From JAWKZG01 sp041396125 (GTDB lineage Bacteria; Pseudomonadota; Gammaproteobacteria; Competibacterales; Competibacteraceae), in contig JAWKZG010000010.1 in NCBI GenBank assembly GCA_041396125.1, positions 124,001-188,000 of the forward strand: a DNA stretch of 64,000 bases, given 5' to 3'. Positions 1 to 7,900 of this stretch are shown in pieces. The stretch's first letter is position 1. Each line of letters begins with the position of its first letter. Both the position numbers and the translations under genes were made by a program. Below the pieces are notes generated by a model. The model had not been told where the DNA came from, did not search any database, and saw nothing but the letters and a program-made list of their open reading frames with translations.

Positions 1-2
1 TT

Positions 3-302
3 GATGCCTCATTGACCTCCGGAGGTGGTGCGATTTCGGAGTCCGGCCATGTATGGGATGGCATTGTCGGCGTTCGTGGGCGACTGAATCTGGCACCGCA
101 GTGGTATCTATCGTACCTTCTGGACGTAGGGGCTGGCGATTCAGCGCTGACCTGGCAAGCTCTGGCAGATGTCAACTACAAATTCAATAATGTCGACGCG
201 GTTTTGGGCTATCGTCATCTCGACTGGGATTTTGATGATAGTAAGGTCTTCGACGACCTCAATTTCAGTGGTCCTTTTCTCGGTGCCAGATTCAGATTTT
301 GA
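3..302 (+). CDS. C-terminal part of an outer-membrane beta-barrel protein (5' end outside window)
   Basis: The reading frame is open to the left window edge, so only about the last 100 residues are seen. They alternate polar and hydrophobic residues in beta-strand fashion (for example VNYKFNNVDAVLGYRHLDW), and the chain ends in Phe (ARFRF), the usual C-terminal signature recognised by the BAM machinery. The segment resembles the last strands of small outer-membrane proteins with an 8-stranded, OmpW-like or YfaZ-like barrel. The exact family cannot be fixed without the N-terminus. The window begins inside the gene, so no start or signal peptide can be given. Confidence 0.7.
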   Translation, partial: DASLTSGGGAISESGHVWDGIVGVRGRLNLAPQWYLSYLLDVGAGDSALTWQALADVNYKFNNVDAVLGYRHLDWDFDDSKVFDDLNFSGPFLGARFRF

Positions 303-390
303 GGCGATCATTTGTGCTCTTGCGATGAGATTCTAGGGTTTTCATCAGGACGAGCGGCTAAGCCATGCAATTATTGAAAAATAAGGTAAT

Positions 391-402
391 GGGTCAAACC
401 TG
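391..402 (+). repeat. Putative IS1-family terminal motif, copy 1
   Basis: GGGTCAAACCTG lies just outside the stop codon of the IS1-type transposase remnant. The same 12-mer recurs at 57899-57910, and a one-mismatch version is on the minus strand at 43585-43596, where it also borders an IS1-type transposase fragment. I infer that it is part of the terminal inverted repeat of one IS family that was once active here. Confidence 0.5.
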
Positions 403-406
403 TAAT

Positions 407-720
407 TCAGTGTGAATGTTGCTTGAATTCGGCTTTGTTGATCAACAGGCCGATGACCGTATCGTGCATCACCTCGCGCTTGGAAAAGCAGATCGTTTTA
501 CGGGCCTGTAATAGCGGCGGATGTCGAAGGCGCTGAGGAGCGCTTTGAGTGCCGTCAACACGTGATCTTTACGTCGGCCAAACACCTACGCCAGGACGAT
601 GTTGGTGACATGAGCCACGGCATACCACAGCCCGTGCGGGTTAGTACGACCACTTGATGTCTTGATGTCGGCGAGCAGGTAGGGCAGGTGATTTTTTGGT
701 AACACGTCATACCGGATATG
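407..720 (-). pseudogene. IS1-family transposase remnant, internally deleted
   Basis: Read leftwards, the sequence encodes WYAVAHVTNIVLA, a stop codon, then VFGRRKDHVLTALKALLSAF. After a deletion and frame change it continues ARKTICFSKREVMHDTVIGL and ends with a TGA at 407-409. These blocks match the catalytic region and C-terminus of IS1 InsB-type DDE transposases (compare the family's 'AYVFGxRK' and 'RKxxxFSKSxExHDxVIG'). The TAG replaces the Tyr of the AYVFG motif, and the stretch between the two blocks is missing. The N-terminal part is not recognisable. This is a dead element; a second fragment of the same type is at about 43.5 kb. Confidence 0.75.
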
Positions 721-731
721 TTTACGATAAA

Positions 732-2540
732 CTACATATTTAGCCCACTACCCTCTCGTGCCACTCGCAGTCCGGTGATGAGAACATCGGCAATTTCATC
801 AGACACGCCGTGACGGCGTAAATAGGCGACAGGATCACGGGCCAGCAGATCGGACCTAGACATTGCCGCCAAAGCCTCTTGTGTCTTGTCGTGCATGCCA
901 AGCGCCCCGGCAGCTATGGCGATTAATGCCTGGCTGAAACCTGAGCCGTCAATCGAGGACTGCTCAGCGATCCAAAGCATTTGCTCGTGATCGCCTTTCA
1001 GACATAGATCGACCGCAATGAAGTGGTAGTACCAGCCCGGCGGATTCACGGTACGCTCAATGGCGTGCCTGAGCAGGGGGATACCTTCATCGAACTTGCC
1101 ACGTGCGGCAAGCCGCCAGCCGAGTTGCGCCAGGGTATCGGGGTCGTGAGGATTAAGTTCCAGCGCCTGCCGTGCAAGGCGTTCACTATCGTCATAGTGG
1201 CCCATGTAATGATGGATGGAAGCGAGCGCCTTAAGTGCCAGTATATTGGTTGAATCAATTGTGACCGCCCTGGTTGCCGCCTGCAGGGCTTTCTCATAGT
1301 GTGCCTGCAGTGCCTGCGGGCTACCGTTACCGGCAAATTCGAACCGGCCTGTATCCAGATACAGCCATCCGAGCATGGCCCAGGCATCGCTATAACCGGA
1401 ATCACGCTGTACGGTCTCTGCCAGACAGCTGAGAACCGGATCGAACGCCTCACGTGCAAACCTGCGGCGGTAGCTGTAGGCATGCAATACGCAAATATAG
1501 CTCTGCATAGTTGACACGGCCGGTGCTGCCCGGCGAACGTCCAGATCCTGGTTGACAATGCCATAGGGCTGGCCCAGTACTGTGGCAATTTCACCCGCCA
1601 GCTCGCGCTGCAGACCAATCAGCGCTTCAGGAATCAGCGGCCGGGCATAGCTCTCAGTCCACAGCACCCGACCGGTGCCGGCCTCAAGCATTTGCATCGC
1701 GACGTGTAGGGTTTCGGATTCAATGCGGACACTGCCGCTCACCACATAGGTCACACCGAGGTTGCGTCCCAGCGTGGCAGGCTCCGGACCGGCAGCGCTC
1801 TCGAAACCGATCGGCAAGGTGTACAGCCGGAAACCCGGGAATCGCATCAACGCGCCGATCAGTTCCTGACTAATACCCTCAGCCAAAAAACGGCTGTTTT
1901 GGGTCGAGTTATAGGCCTCAAGGGGCAGGACCACGATGGCTGGCCCGTAATCAGCGTCGCTGGAGGTGGAGGTCAAAGGCGATTTTTTTCCGACCAGCAG
2001 AAACCAGCCGACCGCAATTAGGACAAAGACTGCAAGAATCAACCCGGTCAGCAGTAATTTTCGAGGGGGCAGAGAGCGGTCAGTAGCGGCTACCGGCTTC
2101 TCCACGGATACTGCAGTGGGCGGTGCTACTTCACGCCATTCAAAATGAGGGACATAGGACCCTTTGGGAATCGAGATCCGCACGGGATCATGGCTGCCCG
2201 CAGCAACATAATAACTGTCAAGATCACGCCGCAGCCGTCGGGCTTCAAGACGAACGATGGGATCAGCCTGGGCATCAAACGTCTCATCACGGCCAAAAAC
2301 AGCAACAGCAATACTGTAGCCTTTCAGATTTTTAGCCCGACCTGCGAGCGTCTCTTCGACAATAAACCGAAGAAATGCACTCCGTTTCTCGCTTGCCTGA
2401 ATATCCGGATTTGAAAGGATGCGTTCCAGTTCAGCCCGCACCTCGTTTTCAGACGGGCCACTCTGTTGTGATTGAGCGCTGATCTCCGCAGTATCCATTG
2501 GCATGACGGGTCTCGTTTTTTCTTTCAGCAGCCACGCCAA
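732..2540 (-). CDS. Membrane-anchored winged-helix/TolB-like/TPR protein
   Basis: 602 residues. Roughly residues 35-135 form the domain found at the N-terminus of many 'adenylate cyclase-like' TPR regulators (SEKRSAFLRFIVEETLAG ... IPKGSYVPHFEW), probably a winged-helix DNA-binding or signalling domain. A single membrane segment follows (LLLTGLILAVFVLIAVGWF, about 160-180), then a TolB-like region (VVLPLEAYNSTQNSRFLAEG) and C-terminal tetratricopeptide repeats (for example ALKALASIHHYMGHYDDSER). The architecture suggests a CadC/ToxR-like membrane regulator with a periplasmic sensor. The start is TTG, supported by an AGGA about nine bases upstream; an in-frame ATG 12 codons later has no ribosome site. 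A 24-bp palindrome lies about 40 bp upstream. The target is unknown. Confidence 0.75.
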   Translation of the reverse strand: MAWLLKEKTRPVMPMDTAEISAQSQQSGPSENEVRAELERILSNPDIQASEKRSAFLRFIVEETLAGRAKNLKGYSIAVAVFGRDETFDAQADPIVRLEARRLRRDLDSYYVAAGSHDPVRISIPKGSYVPHFEWREVAPPTAVSVEKPVAATDRSLPPRKLLLTGLILAVFVLIAVGWFLLVGKKSPLTSTSSDADYGPAIVVLPLEAYNSTQNSRFLAEGISQELIGALMRFPGFRLYTLPIGFESAAGPEPATLGRNLGVTYVVSGSVRIESETLHVAMQMLEAGTGRVLWTESYARPLIPEALIGLQRELAGEIATVLGQPYGIVNQDLDVRRAAPAVSTMQSYICVLHAYSYRRRFAREAFDPVLSCLAETVQRDSGYSDAWAMLGWLYLDTGRFEFAGNGSPQALQAHYEKALQAATRAVTIDSTNILALKALASIHHYMGHYDDSERLARQALELNPHDPDTLAQLGWRLAARGKFDEGIPLLRHAIERTVNPPGWYYHFIAVDLCLKGDHEQMLWIAEQSSIDGSGFSQALIAIAAGALGMHDKTQEALAAMSRSDLLARDPVAYLRRHGVSDEIADVLITGLRVAREGSGLNM

Positions 2541-2578
2541 AAGATTTTTCCTATCAGATAGTTAGCAGTAATTGATAA

Positions 2579-2602
2579 AAGGTACGAACATGTTCGTACC
2601 TT
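2579..2602. promoter_or_regulatory. Perfect 24-bp palindrome in a divergent promoter region
   Basis: The central 20 bases are GGTACGAACATGTTCGTACC, flanked by AA and TT that extend the dyad to 24 bp without a mismatch. It lies between the leftward winged-helix/TPR gene and the rightward small gene at 2699. No T-run follows, so an operator is more likely than a terminator. The bound protein is unknown; the neighbouring winged-helix protein is one candidate. Confidence 0.6.
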
Positions 2603-2698
2603 CCTGCAACAGAGTAACGGTGCGATTATTTGGTGGCTTACTGTTAATGTCAACCGAAGCAAAGCAGTGATCGTCCTGCTCAAGCCGAGAATTGTGTT

Positions 2699-2956
2699 GT
2701 GGAAAATATCTGGTCACTGGTCGCCCGTTTTCCAGAGCGTGAACTTGATATACGCCGGCGTTATGCCCGTGACGTGCATTTCAGAGCTGTATGCACGGAT
2801 TACGAAGACGCATCGACAGCACTTGCCTACTGGAAAAAAATCGCAAAAGAAGGTGATCGCAAGCTAGCGGAATACTCGAATCTTCTCGATGAGTTGGAGG
2901 CAGAAATCCTGGCACAGCTTGACCACCATCTGACCTTGAATGACCGACATAGCTGA
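2699..2956 (+). CDS. Small conserved-type hypothetical protein, 85 aa
   Basis: GTG start (GTGGAAAATATC). The product is charged and helical, with the features of a family of short proteobacterial proteins: an N-terminal 'W..(V/L)ARFPERE' block, a central 'RDVHFRAVCTDYEDASTAL' and a terminal 'EYSNLLDELEAEILAQL'. It has no signal peptide, Cys or membrane segment, so it is probably cytoplasmic. The function is unknown. It stands alone between the palindrome and the sulfatase, about 200 bp upstream of the latter. Other frames here give only shadows with no comparable composition. Confidence 0.6.
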   Translation: MENIWSLVARFPERELDIRRRYARDVHFRAVCTDYEDASTALAYWKKIAKEGDRKLAEYSNLLDELEAEILAQLDHHLTLNDRHS

Positions 2957-3161
2957 TCAGTATTGCCACTATGCGAGCCAAACCTGAGCAAACCTATAAC
3001 CCATCCTCCAGGCCAATCGCAGGTCTGCCCGGCTGTGAACATAGCGAAGGGCGACAGCGGACCAGAGTAACCTGCGTGACATCTTTATCTTTGGCTTGAA
3101 TCTGCAATTTCTGGATTGAAATTTTCGCTCACAGCAACCTGTAATGTTAAGGAGAAAACCC

Positions 3162-4811
3162 GTGCAACCCTTCTGGAGTATTTTGTCTGCAATTCTGCTG
3201 CTGGGAAGCCTGTCGGCACTGGCGCAGGAGAGTAAACCCAATATTATTCTAATCGTGTCTGACGATACCGGTTTCGGTGATCTCGGCCCTTATGGTGGCG
3301 GTCAGGGTCGCGGTATGCCGACCCCCAATATCGATCGTCTCGCCAACGAAGGAATGACGATGTTCTCGTTTTATGCCCAGCCCAGTTGTACGCCGGGCCG
3401 GGCGGCCATGCAGACCGGTCGCATTCCTAATCGCAGCGGCATGACCACGGTGGCATTCCAGGGGCAGGGCGGCGGCCTGCCGGCGGCGGAATGGACGCTA
3501 GCCTCAGTGTTGAAAACCGGTGGCTACGATACGTTCTTTACCGGTAAATGGCATCTGGGAGAGGCCGACTACGCACTGCCGAATGCGCAGGGCTATGACG
3601 AAATGAAACACGTTGGCCTCTACCACCTGAACGCCTATACCTATGCCGACGATACCTGGTTTCCCGATATGAATGATGATCTGCGGGCCATGTTCAAGAA
3701 GGTGACCAAGGGTTCGCTGTCCGGTAAAGCTGGAGAAGAGGTGACTGAAGATTTTGCAATCAACGGCCAGTATGTCGACAAACCGGATGAAAACTCGGAT
3801 GACTATCCTAATGGTGTGGTCGGTATTCCCTATTTTGACGGCTATATCGAACAGGCGGCACTCGATTTTCTCGACAGCCGCGCCAACTCGGACGCACCGT
3901 TTTTCCTGAACGTCAACTTCATGAAGGTACACCAGCCGAATATGCCGCACCCGGACTTCGAGCATAAATCACTGTCGAAATCGAAATATGCTGATTCCGT
4001 CGTCGAACTTGATGCGCATATCGGCGCTATCATGGACAAAGTCCGTGAACTCGGGCTTGACCAAAATACGTTCGTCTTCTACACCACGGATAACGGCGCC
4101 TGGCAGGATGTCTACCCCGACGCCGGCTACACGCCGTTTCGCGGCACCAAGGGCACCGTACGCGAAGGCGGCAACCGGGTGCCGGCCATTGCCTGGATGC
4201 CCGGCAAGGTCGAGGCAAATTCGAAGAATCACGACATTCTCGGCGGCCTAGATCTGATGGCGACTTTCGCCAGTATTGCCAGCATAGATCTGCCAACCAA
4301 TGACCGCGAAGATAAGCCGATCATCTTCGACAGTTATGACATGTCGCCGGTGCTATTCGGCACGGGCAAGTCGGAACGGGACTCCTGGTTTTATTTCACC
4401 GAAAACGAGCTGACCCCCGGTGCGGTACGGGTTGGCAATTACAAAGCGGTTTTCAACCTGCGCGGCGATAATGGCCAGGCGACGGGTGGGCTTGCAGTCG
4501 ACAGTAACCTGGGCTGGAAAGGACCCGATAAATATACCGCTACGGTACCGCAGATCTTTGATCTGTGGCAGGACCCGCAAGAGCGCTATGATATTTTTAT
4601 GAATAATTATACGGAGCGGACCTGGACTCTGGTGACCATTAACGATGCGATTAAAAAGAAGATGAAAACCTATCTCGATCATCCCCCACGCAAGCTGCAG
4701 AGCGAGGTTTATACCGGACCGATCACATTGATGCAGTACCAGCGCTTCAAGTACATCCGCGATATGCTCCAGGATGAGGGCTTCAAGATTCCGCTCCCGA
4801 CGGGAAACTAG
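3162..4811 (+). CDS. Secreted arylsulfatase (S1 family)
   Basis: 549 residues from the GTG at 3162. AAGGAG sits at 3149-3154 with good spacing, whereas the ATG at 3144 overlaps that ribosome site and is unlikely. An N-terminal signal peptide ends near LSALAQ. The sulfatase fold is clear: metal-binding 'IVSDDTGFGDLG', then the maturation motif CTPGR (C-x-P-x-R), whose Cys is converted to formylglycine, followed by AAMQTGR. Later blocks are FFTGKWHLGE and YTTDNGAW. The enzyme would hydrolyse sulfate esters in the periplasm or outside the cell. It heads a co-directional run ending in a radical SAM/SPASM enzyme. That enzyme belongs to a superfamily that includes anaerobic sulfatase maturases, but peptide maturation is a better explanation for it. 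Confidence 0.92.
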   Translation: MQPFWSILSAILLLGSLSALAQESKPNIILIVSDDTGFGDLGPYGGGQGRGMPTPNIDRLANEGMTMFSFYAQPSCTPGRAAMQTGRIPNRSGMTTVAFQGQGGGLPAAEWTLASVLKTGGYDTFFTGKWHLGEADYALPNAQGYDEMKHVGLYHLNAYTYADDTWFPDMNDDLRAMFKKVTKGSLSGKAGEEVTEDFAINGQYVDKPDENSDDYPNGVVGIPYFDGYIEQAALDFLDSRANSDAPFFLNVNFMKVHQPNMPHPDFEHKSLSKSKYADSVVELDAHIGAIMDKVRELGLDQNTFVFYTTDNGAWQDVYPDAGYTPFRGTKGTVREGGNRVPAIAWMPGKVEANSKNHDILGGLDLMATFASIASIDLPTNDREDKPIIFDSYDMSPVLFGTGKSERDSWFYFTENELTPGAVRVGNYKAVFNLRGDNGQATGGLAVDSNLGWKGPDKYTATVPQIFDLWQDPQERYDIFMNNYTERTWTLVTINDAIKKKMKTYLDHPPRKLQSEVYTGPITLMQYQRFKYIRDMLQDEGFKIPLPTGN

Positions 4812-4928
4812 TATTTGGTCGGGTTTTTACTTGCGATAATCATTTGAATAAGGCGTAGTATCCCCTCTAAATCTCCCCCTTATACATGACGCGGATAGGT
4901 TTGCGACATGTTGCTGCGCCTTGAACAT

Positions 4929-4960
4929 TCCTGGATTCCCGCCTGCGCGGGAATGACGGA
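4929..4960. repeat. dRS3-like short repeat, copy 1
   Basis: The core ATTCCCGCCTGCGCGGGAAT has the ATTCCC-N8-GGGAAT layout of dRS3-type repeats. A near copy lies at 60999-61027 in the same TGG...GACGG context. It sits in the gap between the sulfatase and phosphatase genes. The RNA could form a hairpin, but there is no T-run. Confidence 0.6.
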
Positions 4961-5066
4961 GTGAGTATAGGGGGGATTGATGTGAACGATGCAAGATCAT
5001 GCGCTTTTTGTATTAGATCAGGGGGAGATATTAACGTTATTACCCGTTGAAACAAGGCTCATTATT

Positions 5067-6071
5067 ATGCAAACGCAACGTTATGGATTTTTTATCGCGC
5101 TCGTGCTTTGTGTGACTTCGGCCGCTGCACAGCCGGCGAATGATCCGCTGCCTTCCTGGAATAACCGCGATGCCAAATCGGCCATCATCGACTTCGTTGA
5201 ACGTGTAACCGATCAGAATTCAGCGGATTTCGTACCGATGCCACAGCGCATTGCCACGTTCGACAACGATGGCACGTTGTGGAGCGAGCAGCCGGTGTAT
5301 TTTCAGGGACTTTTTGCACTCGATCGCGTCAAGGAAATGGCTGCAGATCACCCGGACTGGCAAGACAGTGAACCGTTCAAAAGCGTGATCGCCGGTGATA
5401 TGAAAGGGGTTATGGCGAGCGGTAAGGAAGGACTGGTGAAGATCCTGGGTGCATCGCACGCGAACATCAGTGGCGAGGCTTTTCAGACCTCGGTACGCGA
5501 CTGGCTGGCGACGGCAAAACATCCAACCAAAGACATGCCGTACACGCAGATGGTGTATCAGCCGATGCTGGAGCTGCTTGACTATCTGCGCGCCAACGAC
5601 TTCAAGACCTTCATTGTCTCTGGCGGCGGTATCGATTTCATGCGGGTGTTTACCGAACAGGTCTACGGCATTCCGCCCGAGCAGGTGATCGGTTCGACGC
5701 TGGATGCCACGTTTGAGATGCGTGATGGCGTGCCGACCATCGTCAAAGAAGGCAAAATCGTGCTGGTTGACGACAAAGTCGGCAAACCGGTTGGTATTTA
5801 TCGCCACATCGGCCGCCGCCCGATCTTCGCTGCCGGCAATTCCGATGGTGATCTGCAGATGCTGCAGTACACTACGATCGCTCGCAGTGCCGACGATACA
5901 ACACCTGCGTTTGGCCTGATCGTGCACCATACCGACGCCGAGCGTGAGTGGGCGTATGATCGCAAGTCGCACATCGGCCAGCTCGACAAAGCGCTAGACG
6001 AAGCGCAACAGCGTGGCTGGATCGTTATCGATATGAAAAACGACTGGCACCAAATCTATCCTGAATCGTGA
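5067..6071 (+). CDS. Exported HAD-superfamily phosphatase
   Basis: 334 residues from ATG 5067. The frame is open further left, but this Met begins a typical signal peptide (YGFFIALVLCVTSAAAQ). HAD motifs are all present: motif I ATFDNDGTLW (nucleophile Asp and general acid Asp), motif II around FIVSGGG, a motif III Lys in the EGKIVLVDDK region, and motif IV AAGNSDGDLQML. It resembles phosphoserine-phosphatase-like periplasmic hydrolases often found near sulfatases. It follows the arylsulfatase after about 255 bp on the same strand. The substrate cannot be predicted. Confidence 0.85.
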   Translation: MQTQRYGFFIALVLCVTSAAAQPANDPLPSWNNRDAKSAIIDFVERVTDQNSADFVPMPQRIATFDNDGTLWSEQPVYFQGLFALDRVKEMAADHPDWQDSEPFKSVIAGDMKGVMASGKEGLVKILGASHANISGEAFQTSVRDWLATAKHPTKDMPYTQMVYQPMLELLDYLRANDFKTFIVSGGGIDFMRVFTEQVYGIPPEQVIGSTLDATFEMRDGVPTIVKEGKIVLVDDKVGKPVGIYRHIGRRPIFAAGNSDGDLQMLQYTTIARSADDTTPAFGLIVHHTDAEREWAYDRKSHIGQLDKALDEAQQRGWIVIDMKNDWHQIYPES

Positions 6072-6215
6072 GGTAAAGAAGCAGTTGCAATCACAGCTTT
6101 TGAAATGGAGCAGGGATGTTTCAAGCAGAAAGTAGAATATTTTTCGCAAGTCCCAAGATAGTGTTGAGAATTTGTCTATACTCTCTTGAAGTACAACAAT
6201 GAGGAGGTATCGCTA

Positions 6216-6692
6216 ATGTTGAAACAAGTCTTGATAGCGTGCTCGCTCGCTATCGGTTTTGTTTCCACTATTGCCAACGCAGAAGTGGACGAACCCACCG
6301 TCGAAGCAATTAAAGCGTTATGGCAGAGTCAGCATAAAGCCCTGGATGCCCATGATGCGGACGCATTGATGATGACGTATTCAGACAGCGACGACATCAT
6401 GCTGATGGGTACGGGTCCAGGCGAGCACTGGATCGGCCAGGAAGAAATCAAAGACGCTTACGCGCACTTTATGGAAGGGTTTGATGCCCACACCATGCAG
6501 GTGGAATGCGTAGACGGCGCTGGCAGTAAGACGGACACTGTGGTCTGGTTTACTGCTGTGTGCAGTTTTACCGAAAAAAAAGGCGAAGAGCAGCGCAGCT
6601 ACGTGCTGAATCTGTCCGCAGTTGCGGTACAGGAGGGTACAGACTGGCGCTTCCACACCATGCATTTCTCACACTTGACGGGTGGTGAATAG
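6216..6692 (+). CDS. Secreted SnoaL/NTF2-like (DUF4440-type) protein
   Basis: 158 residues. The start is ATG 6216, with a strong GAGGAGGT at 6201-6208; the frame is open a few codons further left, but the ribosome site decides. A signal peptide (VLIACSLAIGFVSTIANA) is followed by a cone-shaped NTF2-like fold: an N-terminal helix (EAIKALWQSQHKALDAHDADAL), then MMTYSDSDDIMLMGTGPGEHWIGQEEI and C-terminal strands (WRFHTMHFSHL). Such domains bind small hydrophobic ligands or act as isomerases or polyketide cyclases; no specific activity can be assigned. The stop is only about 35 bp before the peptide precursor gene, so the two are probably co-transcribed. Confidence 0.8.
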   Translation: MLKQVLIACSLAIGFVSTIANAEVDEPTVEAIKALWQSQHKALDAHDADALMMTYSDSDDIMLMGTGPGEHWIGQEEIKDAYAHFMEGFDAHTMQVECVDGAGSKTDTVVWFTAVCSFTEKKGEEQRSYVLNLSAVAVQEGTDWRFHTMHFSHLTGGE

Positions 6693-6727
6693 AACCTTCC
6701 TGGTAAATTGGCAGCGGAGAACACACT

Positions 6728-7030
6728 ATGACTGATAACTATGAACCGACCGGCGATATCTATGACGCCAAACAGGCACCGGCTGATTCCGAAGACCAGG
6801 CGGTGCAGAACCGGCGTGAGTTTCTGATCGGCCTGGGCAAATGGTCACGTGCGGTTATCGCCGGCGCTGTTGTGGGCGCTGGTGTTATGGCGGTGGAAAA
6901 ACCGGCCCAAGCCGGCTGGCTGAATCGGCGTGGTGGTGGCTGGGGCGGCGGCGGCTGGATCAACGGTGGCGGCGGCGGCTGGCTGAATCGGCGTGGTGGC
7001 TGGGGCGGCAGCTGGATTAACGCCCGCTGA
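6728..7030 (+). CDS. Gly/Trp-rich RiPP precursor peptide with W-x-N core repeats
   Basis: 100 residues in two parts. The leader (1-62) has an acidic N-terminus, a Tat-like motif N28-RREFLIG, a hydrophobic stretch 42-56 and an A-x-A site (KPAQA62). The core (63-100) is Gly/Arg/Trp-rich with four W-L/I-N motifs: W64-L-N, W77-I-N, W85-L-N and W96-I-N. Two W-G-G units lie at 72 and 92. GWLNRRGG occurs twice. Aromatic-x-Asn triplets are the substrates of radical SAM cyclophane-forming enzymes (GRRM/OscB, XncB and the triceptide group), and the gene is followed by such an enzyme. I infer Trp-to-Asn cyclophanes in the core and export through Tat with cleavage at AQA. A simple Gly-rich cell-surface protein is the alternative. 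Confidence 0.78.
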   Translation: MTDNYEPTGDIYDAKQAPADSEDQAVQNRREFLIGLGKWSRAVIAGAVVGAGVMAVEKPAQAGWLNRRGGGWGGGGWINGGGGGWLNRRGGWGGSWINAR

Positions 7031-7039
7031 GCGTTTTTT
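7019..7039 (+). terminator. Weak intrinsic terminator/attenuator between precursor and maturase genes
   Basis: AACGC (7019-7023) pairs with GCGTT (7031-7035) around a 7-nt loop, and a T-run spans 7034-7039. It overlaps the precursor stop codon. The stem is only 5 bp, so termination would be partial. That would give more precursor mRNA than enzyme mRNA, as is common in peptide operons. Confidence 0.4.
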
Positions 7040-7069
7040 ACCTAGCAAAAAGGTGCAGGTCGAAAAAGT

Positions 7070-7882
7070 ATGGCGGTTGTTTATAACATCCCGCTCAGTC
7101 GGCTGGCTGAGTACCGACAGCATGATCTGATCGTGCGGACTGAACAGCCGCAAGCACTGCTTGACAGTATTGATTTGGGGCAATTACAACAGCTGGCTTA
7201 TGTTCAGTTGCTGTCACTGCCAGCCAATACCGATTGCCTGATTCACTGGACACCGGGACTGGCAGTTGAGCTGGTGCTAGAGCAGCCGGGGACAAATTTT
7301 CCGCAGCTTTATCGCTATGCAAAATTACTCGATAACCATCCGGTACGGGTTGCGATACCAGTTGAAAACGGTTTTGAAAAAGCGGTCAAGTTAGCACTGT
7401 CACTACAATTTGCGGTGCGTCTGCAAATCGGTCAGCCTGCCGAAGTATTGATGCAGCCGCTGATCGATACGCTGGACGATTACCTGCACCGGCCCACCGT
7501 AGCCCTGCCACTGGAGTTTTTTCATAGCCTGCTGCTGGCTTTCTGCCGGGAAGAACCAATCGATCTTTGGCAGGTGCAGGAAGAGGATCCGGCTTTAGTG
7601 CGCTATATCGATGATGCGGGTGCAGAGCAGCTGCCCGGTAAACTGGCCGTGCAAGATTTTGCCGCTATTGCCGAGCCAGCGAGCTTTGTCGAACATTGGG
7701 CCGCTGCGCGGTTACAGGATGGCGGCGAATGCAGCAAATGTACTTTCTTTGCGCAGTGTCGAGGCTATTTCAAGTGGCCGAAGCGCGATTATGATTGCAC
7801 CGGCATTAAAATGCTGCTGCAGACACTGCGGCAGGCAGGCGAAGAACTGCGCCGCGATCTGGCTGAGGCTGAAAGCCATTAG
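7070..7882 (+). CDS. RiPP-locus partner protein with C-terminal SPASM-like cysteine cluster
   Basis: 270 residues, not assignable to a named family. The first about 215 residues are mixed alpha/beta (VYNIPLSRLAEY, then VQLLSLPANTDCLIHW, VRVAIPVENGFEKAVKLALSL) and lack the CxxxCxxC of radical SAM enzymes. The C-terminus has C221-x2-C224-x5-C230-x12-C243 (CSKCTFFAQCRGYFKWPKRD, then YDC), the pattern of the distal SPASM/twitch iron-sulfur ligands. It lies 40 bp after the precursor and 18 bp before the radical SAM gene. I infer a metal- or cluster-binding accessory, perhaps a precursor-recognition subunit or a degenerate maturase paralogue. Whether it binds a cluster is not known. Confidence 0.6.
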   Translation: MAVVYNIPLSRLAEYRQHDLIVRTEQPQALLDSIDLGQLQQLAYVQLLSLPANTDCLIHWTPGLAVELVLEQPGTNFPQLYRYAKLLDNHPVRVAIPVENGFEKAVKLALSLQFAVRLQIGQPAEVLMQPLIDTLDDYLHRPTVALPLEFFHSLLLAFCREEPIDLWQVQEEDPALVRYIDDAGAEQLPGKLAVQDFAAIAEPASFVEHWAAARLQDGGECSKCTFFAQCRGYFKWPKRDYDCTGIKMLLQTLRQAGEELRRDLAEAESH

Positions 7883-7900
7883 AGGAGTGCATAGAACACC

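Noticed and set aside
1046..1618. 190-codon frame inside the TPR protein gene, same strand
   Set aside because: Out of frame with the TPR protein and lacking any domain, while the main frame shows TPR repeats across the same DNA.
5220..5972. 250-codon open frame antisense to the HAD phosphatase
   Set aside because: No start signal or recognisable domain; mirrors the phosphatase codons.
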